The translations under genes and the position numbers were made by a program. The notes under the pieces were generated by a model, which saw nothing but the letters and a program-made list of their open reading frames with translations, was not told the DNA's origin and ran no database searches. A DNA stretch of 6,757 bases, taken from NCBI GenBank assembly GCA_018894775.1, contig JAHIPG010000126.1:1-6757 (forward strand). Reading direction: 5' to 3'. The first letter of the stretch is position 1. Each line of letters opens with the position of its first letter. Below are positions 1 through 4,849 of this stretch, piece after piece. The stretch comes from Nanobdellota archaeon (GTDB lineage: Archaea > Nanobdellota > Nanobdellia > SCGC-AAA011-G17 > VGLX01).

Positions 1-140
1 ACAACACCCATTGTTAGAAGTTTTGTCACTTTATGTAACCTAATGCTTTCAAACTTTTTTTGTTTATAGAAATATGATGCTCCTGCTAAGAGGAATACTA
101 GTGCCAATATATCTAGTGTGAGTACAAGTTCTCTAAGCAT
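1..140 (-). CDS. Membrane protein, N-terminal part only (runs off left edge)
   Basis: An open frame reads from an ATG at 140 down to the window edge with no stop, giving about 46 residues. It begins MLRELVLTLDILALV, has one hydrophobic helix (about residues 5-24), a basic loop (YKQKKFESIRLHK), and then the start of a second hydrophobic stretch. The ATG lies inside the end of the upstream coiled-coil gene (8-nt overlap), and a GGAG stands 10 nt before it (minus strand of 151-154), so translational coupling is likely. The spacing of helix, YK, basic loop and second helix resembles the start of the upstream protein, which hints at tandem paralogues; this is an eye-made comparison of short hydrophobic segments. 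The function is unknown and the C-terminus is outside the window. Confidence 0.7.
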   Translation of the reverse strand, partial: MLRELVLTLDILALVFLLAGASYFYKQKKFESIRLHKVTKLLTMGV

Positions 141-921
141 TTTTTAGTTTCTCCAGTTTTTTTTGTTCTATCTGTATGTCCTCTTTTTTGTCTTTTATGT
201 CTTCTTCCAATAGACTCATAGTTTTTATTTTCCTGTCTATATCCTTTTGCTCTTCTTTTATCTTATTTTTTATAGAGTGTATCTCTTCAGTTTTCTGTTT
301 GAGTTCTTCCTCTTTTTTTCCATGGACTAATTCTTTTTTTTGCAGTTTTTTCTCTCTAGTTGATAGACTCCCTTCAAATAGGGATAATTGTTTCTCTTTT
401 ACCTCTAACTCTTTATTTAATCTAAGAAGTTTTTCTTTTTCTATCCCCAGGTCGTCTTTTAGATCCCCTAACTTATCTTCCCATTGTTCAAGTTTTTCAG
501 TTTTCTTTTCCAGTTTCCTGTCTTTATGTTGCTGGATTAGATTTTTCAAGCCTTCAGATCTTTTTGGCTTTAGGACTGGAGTTTTCTGAACAAGTTCTGT
601 CTCCATGTTATCTATCTTAATCTCTTTTTTTCTTATTGCAATGTTCTTTTTGTAGACTTTTTTTATTTCAAAGAAGAATCCCAATGCCAAAACTGACATA
701 AGCAGGTGTTGGAGTATAAATCTTACATTTCCAGGATCAGGCAATACAAGAAGTGCTTTTATTATTAAGATAAATGCTACCATTAAAACGAATTTTATAG
801 CATGTCTGGACTTGTAGAGTGCAGGGTTTTCGTTGCTTATCTTATACCAGAGAAATACAGCTGCTGCGAATAGTGTCGCGACTATGAATCTTTGCAGGTA
901 TAGTAAAAGAGTATAATCCAT
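133..921 (-). CDS. Three-helix membrane protein with long C-terminal coiled coil
   Basis: This 262-residue protein has two clear halves. Residues 1-90 hold three predicted transmembrane helices (about 5-26, 42-61 and 66-86), separated by a basic loop (YKSRHAIK) and a short PDPGN turn. Residues about 120-262 are almost wholly charged and heptad-like, rich in K, E, L and Q, and should form a long alpha-helical coiled coil. The Lys-rich segment after helix 3 (KKVYKKN) suggests by the positive-inside rule that the coiled coil is cytoplasmic. It could be a membrane-anchored scaffold or oligomerisation module; no catalytic motif is visible and I recognise no named family. No Shine-Dalgarno precedes the ATG, and a TATA-like box about 30 bp upstream fits a near-leaderless transcript. 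It is the first gene of a unit continuing into the overlapping membrane gene at 140, and it is divergent from the presenilin-like gene. Confidence 0.85.
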   Translation of the reverse strand: MDYTLLLYLQRFIVATLFAAAVFLWYKISNENPALYKSRHAIKFVLMVAFILIIKALLVLPDPGNVRFILQHLLMSVLALGFFFEIKKVYKKNIAIRKKEIKIDNMETELVQKTPVLKPKRSEGLKNLIQQHKDRKLEKKTEKLEQWEDKLGDLKDDLGIEKEKLLRLNKELEVKEKQLSLFEGSLSTREKKLQKKELVHGKKEEELKQKTEEIHSIKNKIKEEQKDIDRKIKTMSLLEEDIKDKKEDIQIEQKKLEKLKNA

Positions 922-946
922 GTTAGATTAGGGGATATTTAGCCTG

Positions 947-955
947 TTTTTAAAA
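947..955 (-). promoter_or_regulatory. Probable TATA box for the coiled-coil gene
   Basis: On the minus strand the sequence TTTTAAAAA is centred about 30 bp before the ATG at 921, within the usual archaeal distance for a transcript starting a few bases before the start codon. It is a weak match because the whole spacer is A/T rich. Confidence 0.4.
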
Positions 956-980
956 TTTTTGATAGTAAATAGTTAATTCC

Positions 981-997
981 AAAACGCTTTTATATTA
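981..997 (+). promoter_or_regulatory. BRE/TATA promoter of the presenilin-like gene
   Basis: An A-rich BRE-like AAAACGC (981-987) is followed by TTTATATTA (988-996). The box centre is 26 bp before the ATG at 1018, which is where archaeal RNA polymerase would start a leaderless transcript. No Shine-Dalgarno is present. This spacing is the reason for choosing the ATG at 1018 over the in-frame GTG at 1012. Confidence 0.65.
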
Positions 998-1017
998 GCC
1001 TCCCTCATTTTGTGTTA

Positions 1018-1803
1018 ATGAAGCATACATGGATAGTAACTATTATTTTATTGACAATCTTTTTTCTGGCACAAGTTATAGGTTTATTCATAACACAGCA
1101 TTATATTGAAACTCCTGAACTGCCCTTAAATATTGAACGGCCAGAGTTGGAAGAAGGGACATCTTTTGTTCCATTATTCATACTTATTCTTGTCGCTACA
1201 GGTATTGCGTTCCTTTTGGCTAAATTTAATCTGAAGTTTATCTGGAAAGCCTGGTTCTTCTTATCTATTGTTTTTTGTATTACTATAGCTTTGAATGCCT
1301 TCATGGGTCAACTGTTTGCGTTCATCGCTTCAATAGTCTTTGCCTTTTTCAAAGTTATCAAGAAAAATATCATAATACATAACATAGGTGAGTTATTCAT
1401 ATATGGTGGTTTGGCAGCTATTTTTGTCCCTATTTTTAATGTTTTTTCAATATCCATATTTTTAGTTATAATCTCTATATATGATTATATTGCTGTTAGA
1501 AAAACTGGACATATGGTCAAGCTTGCTAAATTTCAGACCAAACTCCGGCTTTTTGCAGGTATATTGATTCCTTATGGTAAGGGTGTTGCTATTCTTGGCG
1601 GAGGAGACATAGGATTACCATTATTATTTGCAGGTGTTGTAATGAAATCCTATGGATTTAATGCTTTGATAATCTCCTTTTTTGCTGCTTTATCTTTATT
1701 ATACTTATTTTGGGTTGCTGATAAGAAAAAGTTCTATCCTGCTATGCCTTTCATCACTGCAGGCTGTTTCTTAGGGTATGCTGTTCTACGGCTATTTTTT
1801 TGA
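1018..1803 (+). CDS. Archaeal presenilin/signal-peptide-peptidase-type GxGD aspartyl protease
   Basis: The predicted protein has 261 residues and about nine transmembrane helices (roughly 4-26, 50-69, 74-91, 95-113, 124-139, 142-160, 188-209, 213-233, 240-260). The family hallmarks are in order: the YD motif in helix 6 (Y155-D156 in SIYDYIAV), the GxGD motif in helix 7 (G194-G-G-D197 in LGGGDIGLPLLF), and a PAL-type motif before helix 9, here P241-A-M-P244. D156 and D197 (codons at 1483 and 1606) would be the catalytic pair that cleaves substrates within the membrane. Archaeal presenilin homologues of about this size are known intramembrane proteases; whether this one trims signal peptides or other helices cannot be told from sequence. 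It differs from prepilin peptidases, which lack the PAL motif and YD arrangement. It is a single-gene transcription unit, with no partner subunits (nicastrin, Aph-1, Pen-2) nearby, as expected for archaeal forms. Confidence 0.88.
   Translation: MKHTWIVTIILLTIFFLAQVIGLFITQHYIETPELPLNIERPELEEGTSFVPLFILILVATGIAFLLAKFNLKFIWKAWFFLSIVFCITIALNAFMGQLFAFIASIVFAFFKVIKKNIIIHNIGELFIYGGLAAIFVPIFNVFSISIFLVIISIYDYIAVRKTGHMVKLAKFQTKLRLFAGILIPYGKGVAILGGGDIGLPLLFAGVVMKSYGFNALIISFFAALSLLYLFWVADKKKFYPAMPFITAGCFLGYAVLRLFF
1792..1801 (+). terminator. U-tract at the end of the presenilin-like gene
   Basis: A run of T residues forms the last codons (Phe-Phe) and leads into the TGA stop. Archaeal transcription usually ends on U-tracts without needing a hairpin, so this may terminate the transcript close to the stop codon, just before the tnpB element begins. 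Confidence 0.4.
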
Positions 1804-1813
1804 TTAAAAAGGT

Positions 1814-1975
1814 GTGAACGACAAATACCTAACTGTTAGTTAAGGAATTGACTTCTAAGCTCATACTCTTTTGAGAGTAATCATCCTTAGTTCGGGCTAG
1901 TCCATCTGTAGCTCCCGCCTTTTCTAGGAAGGACTTGTTACTAAGATAGGGCATGCCTTACCTAGCAAGGTTTAT
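1814..1975 (-). ncRNA. Probable omega RNA (reRNA) and element right end
   Basis: TnpB proteins use an RNA made from the 3' end of tnpB and the element's right end, with the guide read from the flanking DNA. This stretch follows the tnpB stop, has no ORF, and is rich in possible pairing: a stem at 1893-1917 (CGGG...CCCG with a 2-nt bulge), a long-range pairing of 1886-1891 (CTTAGT) with 1940-1945 (ACTAAG) enclosing it, a hairpin at 1864-1879 (ACTCT/AGAGT), and a terminal hairpin at 1828-1845 (CCTAACT paired with AGTTAaGG). The guide would then be the minus-strand sequence from about 1813 leftward, starting ACCTTTTTAATC, which covers the presenilin-like gene's stop region. The 5' end of the RNA inside tnpB cannot be placed by eye. 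Confidence 0.5.
1828..1845 (-). repeat. Terminal hairpin of the element right end
   Basis: An imperfect palindrome (CCTAACT, 3-nt loop, AGTTAAGG with one bulged A) lies about 9 bp inside the predicted right terminus. Subterminal hairpins at this place are what Y1 transposases of the IS200/IS605 family bind, and in omega RNA the last hairpin precedes the guide. Confidence 0.5.
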
Positions 1976-3148
1976 GCAAGCATTATAGTCAGCATCATAC
2001 TGTATATTACAATCTTTGCATTTTATTCTTGGTCCATTTCTTGTTACTGTTCCATTGCATTTGTGGCATTTTTTTGAGGTCCACCATTCGCATGTTATTT
2101 CTACTACCATTCCTTTTTCGTTTAGTTTTTGTTTGATGAACTGTGCTTGTCTTAGAAAAGACCAACCTTGCAGTATTTTTCTTCCTTTTTTATTGCCGTT
2201 ACCTTTATAGTTATTGTATCTTATATTTTTTGGATGTCCAATTACGACTAATTCATTGTTGCATTTCTTAGCGTATTTTTTAGCTAGTTTTCTTTCTCTG
2301 TCGATAGCGTAATTGTTTCTTAGATTCCTAAGTTGTTTGAGCACATTCCATTTCTGTAGTCTCCTTAGGTGGCTTATTCTGTCATTTAGTTTTTTTAGCT
2401 TGTTTCTTTTCTCAATATCAACAACATTTGAGAATTTGATTGGTTTAGGATCTATTAGAACATCTGATAGCGTCCTCCTAACACCCAGATCAACCCCCCT
2501 TATACTTTGTATTTGTTGAGTAGGAACTTCAAACTGGCAAACGATATAAGCATAGTACTTGTTTCCTTCTTTAATGATTTCAAAATCACATATCTTTCCT
2601 TCTTCTAATAATCTCTTATGATACTGCGAAGGGTTTAGCAATATTGTCAAATTATCACGTTTTTTTAACGTTGAAATGTTCATAACATAACCTGATAATT
2701 TCAATTCTGTTTTTTTGATGTTCCCTGTTCTGTAATCTAGTCTTACTGGTATTTTCTTTAATAACGATTTTTTAGATTGAAAGGGTTTAGAAGGCTCCCT
2801 TTTTAACAATTTATTATACCATTTGCTTCCTTTCTTTGCACGTTTAAGCTTACACTCCCAATTTTTGTAAGTTGTTCTGTATTGTTTCCACATCCATAAT
2901 GCCTTATTGCCAGCTTGTTGAACATAACCAGAGGAAAGCTTTGTTACTTCCTGAACATAATGCTGATACTCCAACCTTTGCAATTCCTTCCTATACCAGA
3001 TATCATTATCCCCTATCAACTCATTCCATAACCTTACAGCATAAGTCAGCCTAGCTGTAATCTTATTCAGCTTAGAAATCTTCTCTTTATTCGTTCCAAA
3101 ATGAACAGGTACCTTCACCGTCTTTTTATAAACCAAATTTTCTACCAT
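1958..3148 (-). CDS. tnpB: TnpB, RNA-guided RuvC-type nuclease of an IS605/IS1341 element
   Basis: This 396-residue protein is full length for TnpB (about 370-420) and uninterrupted. In order it has a beta/helical N-terminal OrfB-type region (about 1-210), RuvC-I at GVDLG (D220), the long helical insert (245-300), the RuvC-II strand NELVVIGHP (298-306), the TSKKC zinc ribbon (C361, C364, C377, C380), and RuvC-III DADYNA (D387). TnpB cuts DNA next to a short target-adjacent motif using an omega RNA, which favours retention of the element. The position normally holding the RuvC-II glutamate reads G304 here, while E354 precedes the TSKKC motif; this may be a rearranged active site or a loss of activity. 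I chose the ATG at 3148 because a TATA box lies 28 bp before it; the in-frame TTG at 3157 is nearer than that box normally allows. The last codons probably also encode the start of the omega RNA. Confidence 0.93.
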   Translation of the reverse strand: MVENLVYKKTVKVPVHFGTNKEKISKLNKITARLTYAVRLWNELIGDNDIWYRKELQRLEYQHYVQEVTKLSSGYVQQAGNKALWMWKQYRTTYKNWECKLKRAKKGSKWYNKLLKREPSKPFQSKKSLLKKIPVRLDYRTGNIKKTELKLSGYVMNISTLKKRDNLTILLNPSQYHKRLLEEGKICDFEIIKEGNKYYAYIVCQFEVPTQQIQSIRGVDLGVRRTLSDVLIDPKPIKFSNVVDIEKRNKLKKLNDRISHLRRLQKWNVLKQLRNLRNNYAIDRERKLAKKYAKKCNNELVVIGHPKNIRYNNYKGNGNKKGRKILQGWSFLRQAQFIKQKLNEKGMVVEITCEWWTSKKCHKCNGTVTRNGPRIKCKDCNIQYDADYNACINLAR

Positions 3149-3171
3149 CAAAAACAAAAAAATCTTTTGCC

Positions 3172-3180
3172 TTTATAAAA
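3172..3180 (-). promoter_or_regulatory. TATA box of tnpB
   Basis: The minus strand reads TTTTATAAA here, centred 28 bp before the ATG at 3148. There is no Shine-Dalgarno in between, so a leaderless or near-leaderless tnpB mRNA is predicted. Confidence 0.6.
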
Positions 3181-3193
3181 TCCTACCCATACA

Positions 3194-3234
3194 CTTGTCG
3201 CGTGTCGCATACTCAAAGGATTTCCGACGACAAG
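3194..3234. repeat. Imperfect palindrome near the element left end
   Basis: CTTGTC (3194-3199) pairs with GACAAG (3229-3234), and GTCG (3204-3207) pairs with CGAC (3225-3228), leaving a 4-nt bulge and a 17-nt loop. It stands just outside the tnpB promoter, where IS200/IS605 left ends carry the hairpin bound by the transposase. No tnpA is present to test this against. Confidence 0.4.
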
Positions 3235-3305
3235 AAAAAAATTCCGATAAGTTCATCTCTAACCTAAATCAAAGATTTCAGGAAAGAAACTTCTTAGCGA
3301 AAGAG

Positions 3306-3314
3306 TTAAATAAA
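3306..3314 (+). promoter_or_regulatory. TATA-like box of the cysteine-rich surface protein gene
   Basis: TTAAATAAA lies about 41 bp before the ATG at 3351. A start about 26 bp downstream would give a short leader of about 15 nt that begins just before the Shine-Dalgarno. This differs from the leaderless genes in the window, whose boxes sit 26-30 bp from the ATG. Confidence 0.45.
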
Positions 3315-3336
3315 GTAAATGTGCATTAGTTACTAT

Positions 3337-3346
3337 AAGGAGGTGG
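3337..3346 (+). promoter_or_regulatory. Strong Shine-Dalgarno, AAGGAGGTGG
   Basis: This is a near-perfect complement to the 3' end of 16S rRNA, with 7 nt between GGAGG and the ATG at 3351. It fixes that start and is the only full Shine-Dalgarno in the window, suggesting high expression of the surface protein. Confidence 0.85.
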
Positions 3347-3350
3347 TATT

Positions 3351-3830
3351 ATGAAGAGACTGGGTATACTATTAGTAATGGCATTATTTCTGACAATTGG
3401 GGTTTCTGCTGAGTGTACTGATAGTGATGGTGGCCAAAACTATGAAGAGAAAGGTACTACGATTTATACAAAGAATGATAATGTGATAAGTGAAGTTGTA
3501 GACCAATGTTTAGATGAAACTAGGCTTGAAGAATATTTCTGTGATCCTGATGGAAAAACTACACTTGAAAGGTATGATTGTCCAGAAGGATGTATGGATG
3601 GAGCATGTATTGGAGAAGAAGCAGAAGTTGAAGAAGTTGTTGAGGAAGAAACAACAGAAGAAATCATAGAAGAAACAGCTGAGATTCCACCAGAAGAAAC
3701 TGAAGAACCTGTAACTACAGTTACTCCTAGCAAGTCTAACACAAGACTAATAGTAGGGCTAGTAATTGTTGTATTGTTAGCAGGAGCAGTAGTCTGTAAG
3801 AAAAAGTTCTTCAAAAAGAAGGAAAAATAA
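3351..3830 (+). CDS. Secreted cysteine-rich protein with acidic stalk and C-terminal membrane anchor
   Basis: This 159-residue protein has an N-terminal signal peptide (1-20, MKRLGILLVMALF... with cleavage probably at VSA/EC). A compact domain with six cysteines follows (C22, C53, C64, C77, C81, C86), patterned CTDSDGG-x-NY...KGTT...DQC...EYFC...YDCPEGCMDGAC. Then come a Glu/Thr-rich stalk (about 88-128), one transmembrane helix (132-149) and a Lys-rich cytoplasmic tail. The domain would sit outside the cell, probably with three disulfides, held on an acidic spacer. I recall the CTDSDGG module as recurring in DPANN surface proteins, often next to larger domains; its function is not known to me. 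It could bind envelope components or a partner cell, but that is speculation. It is monocistronic, with its own promoter and ribosome binding site. Confidence 0.85.
   Translation: MKRLGILLVMALFLTIGVSAECTDSDGGQNYEEKGTTIYTKNDNVISEVVDQCLDETRLEEYFCDPDGKTTLERYDCPEGCMDGACIGEEAEVEEVVEEETTEEIIEETAEIPPEETEEPVTTVTPSKSNTRLIVGLVIVVLLAGAVVCKKKFFKKKEK
3798..3829 (-). terminator. U-rich terminator for the lipoprotein operon, inside the opposing gene
   Basis: On the minus strand this stretch reads as repeated T-runs (TTTTTCC..TTTTTG..TTTTTC), directly downstream of the lipoprotein stop. On the plus strand the same bases encode the Lys-rich tail of the cysteine-rich protein. U-tracts of this kind are enough for termination in archaea. 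Confidence 0.4.
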
Positions 3831-3831
3831 T

Positions 3832-3847
3832 CTTTTTTTATTTTTTT
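3832..3847 (+). terminator. U-rich terminator after the cysteine-rich protein gene
   Basis: CTTTTTTTATTTTTTTA begins right after the TAA stop and fills the 15-bp gap to the convergent lipoprotein gene, whose final codons it touches. It has the form of an archaeal intrinsic terminator, with T-runs and no hairpin. Confidence 0.6.
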
Positions 3848-4256
3848 ATGTAAATTCTACATCTGTTCCTTTATTCATGTCTTCATAAACTTTGGTTTTG
3901 ACATCTTTAGGGACTTTTCTCCAGTAGTCTGTTTCCTGCAGTACTTTTATATTTTCATCATCATAAACTAGTACTTCTATGAAGGTATGCCCTAAGTAGA
4001 TTATTACATGCCATTCATCTCCTTCTTTCCATGAGTCAAAGACATAATTTTCTAAGCTTAACTCTTTATCGTATACTTCTTTATTTTGTGTATGGTCATA
4101 TAGAAATTGTAATGCTTTTGCTTCTGCCTGGATTCTGTCTGGTATTTCTGTCTCTTCTACAGTAGACCCTGTTATCTTGCATCCGCTAAGAATAACCAAC
4201 AGTAATAATAAAGCGATTATTTTATTTCTCATAGAAAGAGTAGTCTTATTATTCAT
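3846..4256 (-). CDS. Putative lipoprotein, uncharacterised
   Basis: From the ATG at 4256 the product has 136 residues. A second ATG at 4232 would give a 128-residue form starting MRNKIIALLLLLVILSGC, a more typical lipoprotein signal. Neither start has a Shine-Dalgarno, so I keep the first and flag the second as likely. The LSGC lipobox would leave a lipidated cysteine (C26, or C18 from the later start), followed by KITGSTV and a Glu-rich linker. The mature part looks like a small alpha/beta domain: a helix (DRIQAEAKALQFLYDH) and then strands (WHVIIYLGHTFIEVLVYDD), which loosely recalls PepSY/YpeB-like domains but without a motif that proves it. It starts 9 nt after the stop of the six-cysteine membrane protein gene, so the two are probably co-transcribed and their products may meet at the outer face of the membrane. 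Confidence 0.8.
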   Translation of the reverse strand: MNNKTTLSMRNKIIALLLLLVILSGCKITGSTVEETEIPDRIQAEAKALQFLYDHTQNKEVYDKELSLENYVFDSWKEGDEWHVIIYLGHTFIEVLVYDDENIKVLQETDYWRKVPKDVKTKVYEDMNKGTDVEFT

Positions 4257-4265
4257 TTAAATATT

Positions 4266-4784
4266 TTACGATATTGCTTCTGTTCCTGCTTCGATTATCT
4301 CGTCCAGATTCTGTATTACTAAACCGTACATCTTTGTGATTATCTGCTCATAGATTGCTTCTTTTAGTTCCCCATGGCAGTATTGCATGAATCCTTTGAG
4401 TTCTTTAAAGTCTGTAGTCTCAAGTTCAGCTAAGGGAACTCTGCAGTGCATATCTTTTCCTTCAAACTGTCCTTTCATATCTATTGGTGTACCTGGAGCT
4501 ATCTTATCCAACTTAACATATATCAGACAATCTTCACCCCTTTTTCCTTTAATTGCATAGTCATAGTAGTTTCCGTTTTTGACATTTATTAGTTTTGTAG
4601 GCCAACAAGTTTTTGCCGATTCTGAGAAACATTCTTCATCCCGTTCACAGTTTTTTTTTATGAAACCATAGTGGAATATTCCGTAGATTATCGCTGCGAT
4701 TATAATAAGATAAAGTAATTTTTTTAACCATGATGATCTATGATTTAATTCGGGTACATCTAGCTTCTTTTTTGATAGTTTCAT
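4266..4784 (-). CDS. Bitopic membrane protein with six-cysteine extracytoplasmic domain
   Basis: This 172-residue protein starts with a basic cytoplasmic segment (KLSKKKL...RSSWLKK), has one transmembrane helix (about 22-41), and then an outside domain with six cysteines: C46, C52, C60, C86, C114 and C136. The pattern is CERDEECF, TCWP, EDCLIYV, MHCRVP and QYCHGELKEAIYE, ending in a long helix (137-166). The even number suggests three disulfides. I recall similar proteins as conserved hypotheticals in DPANN archaea; no function is known to me and no catalytic motif is evident. It heads a two-gene unit with the lipoprotein 9 nt downstream. A TATA box 30 bp before the ATG and no Shine-Dalgarno predict a near-leaderless mRNA that is independent of EF-2. 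Confidence 0.85.
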   Translation of the reverse strand: MKLSKKKLDVPELNHRSSWLKKLLYLIIIAAIIYGIFHYGFIKKNCERDEECFSESAKTCWPTKLINVKNGNYYDYAIKGKRGEDCLIYVKLDKIAPGTPIDMKGQFEGKDMHCRVPLAELETTDFKELKGFMQYCHGELKEAIYEQIITKMYGLVIQNLDEIIEAGTEAIS

Positions 4785-4808
4785 CTGATTAATTTTAGAG
4801 AGATGTTT

Positions 4809-4818
4809 CTATATTAAG
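4809..4818 (-). promoter_or_regulatory. TATA box of the six-cysteine membrane protein operon
   Basis: The minus strand reads CTTAATATAG, centred about 30 bp before the ATG at 4784, with an A-rich stretch (CCAAAACC) just upstream in the BRE position. It lies between the EF-2 stop and this gene, so the operon need not rely on read-through from EF-2. Confidence 0.55.
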
Positions 4819-4828
4819 GTTTTGGTTT

Positions 4829-4848
4829 AAAATGAAAAGAAAATAAGG
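4829..4848 (-). terminator. U-rich terminator of the EF-2 gene
   Basis: Immediately after the EF-2 stop the minus strand carries CCTTATTTTCTTTTCATTTT, three T4 runs in 15 nt. It lies directly before the BRE/TATA region of the next gene, so end and start of the two transcripts are tightly packed. Confidence 0.55.
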
Positions 4849-4849
4849 T

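Larger units (their letters stand above)
1814..3240 (-). mobile_element. IS605/IS1341-type element carrying tnpB only
   Basis: The element consists of one tnpB gene, a structured non-coding right end, and a left end with an imperfect palindrome. No tnpA (Y1 transposase) is present, so movement would depend on a TnpA supplied elsewhere. The right end probably finishes at GTTCAC (minus strand of 1814-1819), a terminus I recall as common in this family. That leaves only about 10 bp between the presenilin-like stop codon and the element. The left boundary is not resolved: it lies beyond the hairpin at 3194-3234. One candidate target motif is TTGAT on the minus strand of 3268-3272, the motif known for ISDra2. 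No target-site duplication is expected for this family. Confidence 0.6.

Noticed and set aside
176..589. Open reading frame on the plus strand opposite the coiled-coil gene (Ser/Phe-rich)
   Set aside because: It is the mirror of Lys/Glu codons on the minus strand, has no promoter or ribosome site, and its Ser/Phe/Cys composition is typical of an antisense shadow.
1018..1803. Type IV prepilin peptidase, the other archaeal GxGD membrane protease group
   Set aside because: The YD motif in helix 6, the GGGD in helix 7 and the PAM(P) before helix 9 follow presenilin/SPP order; no pilin-peptidase cytoplasmic features are present.
1804..1957. Possible tRNA or riboswitch in the structured non-coding stretch
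   Set aside because: No cloverleaf, TTCGA-type T-loop or CCA end is seen. Its position directly after tnpB fits an omega RNA better.
1958..3148. Reading the nuclease as a small Cas12 (Cas12f-like)
   Set aside because: There is no CRISPR array, cas1 or cas2 in the window; the length, TSKKC zinc ribbon and right-end structure fit TnpB.
1818..3233. Shared 7-mer ACGACAA at both ends of the tnpB element (1818-1824 and 3227-3233)
   Set aside because: About one or two 7-bp matches are expected by chance between two stretches of this length, so it is not evidence of terminal repeats.
3464..3814. 116-codon open frame on the minus strand opposite the cysteine-rich gene
   Set aside because: It is a Ser/Thr/Val-rich shadow of the acidic stalk codons. 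The plus-strand gene has a signal peptide, a perfect Shine-Dalgarno and patterned cysteines.
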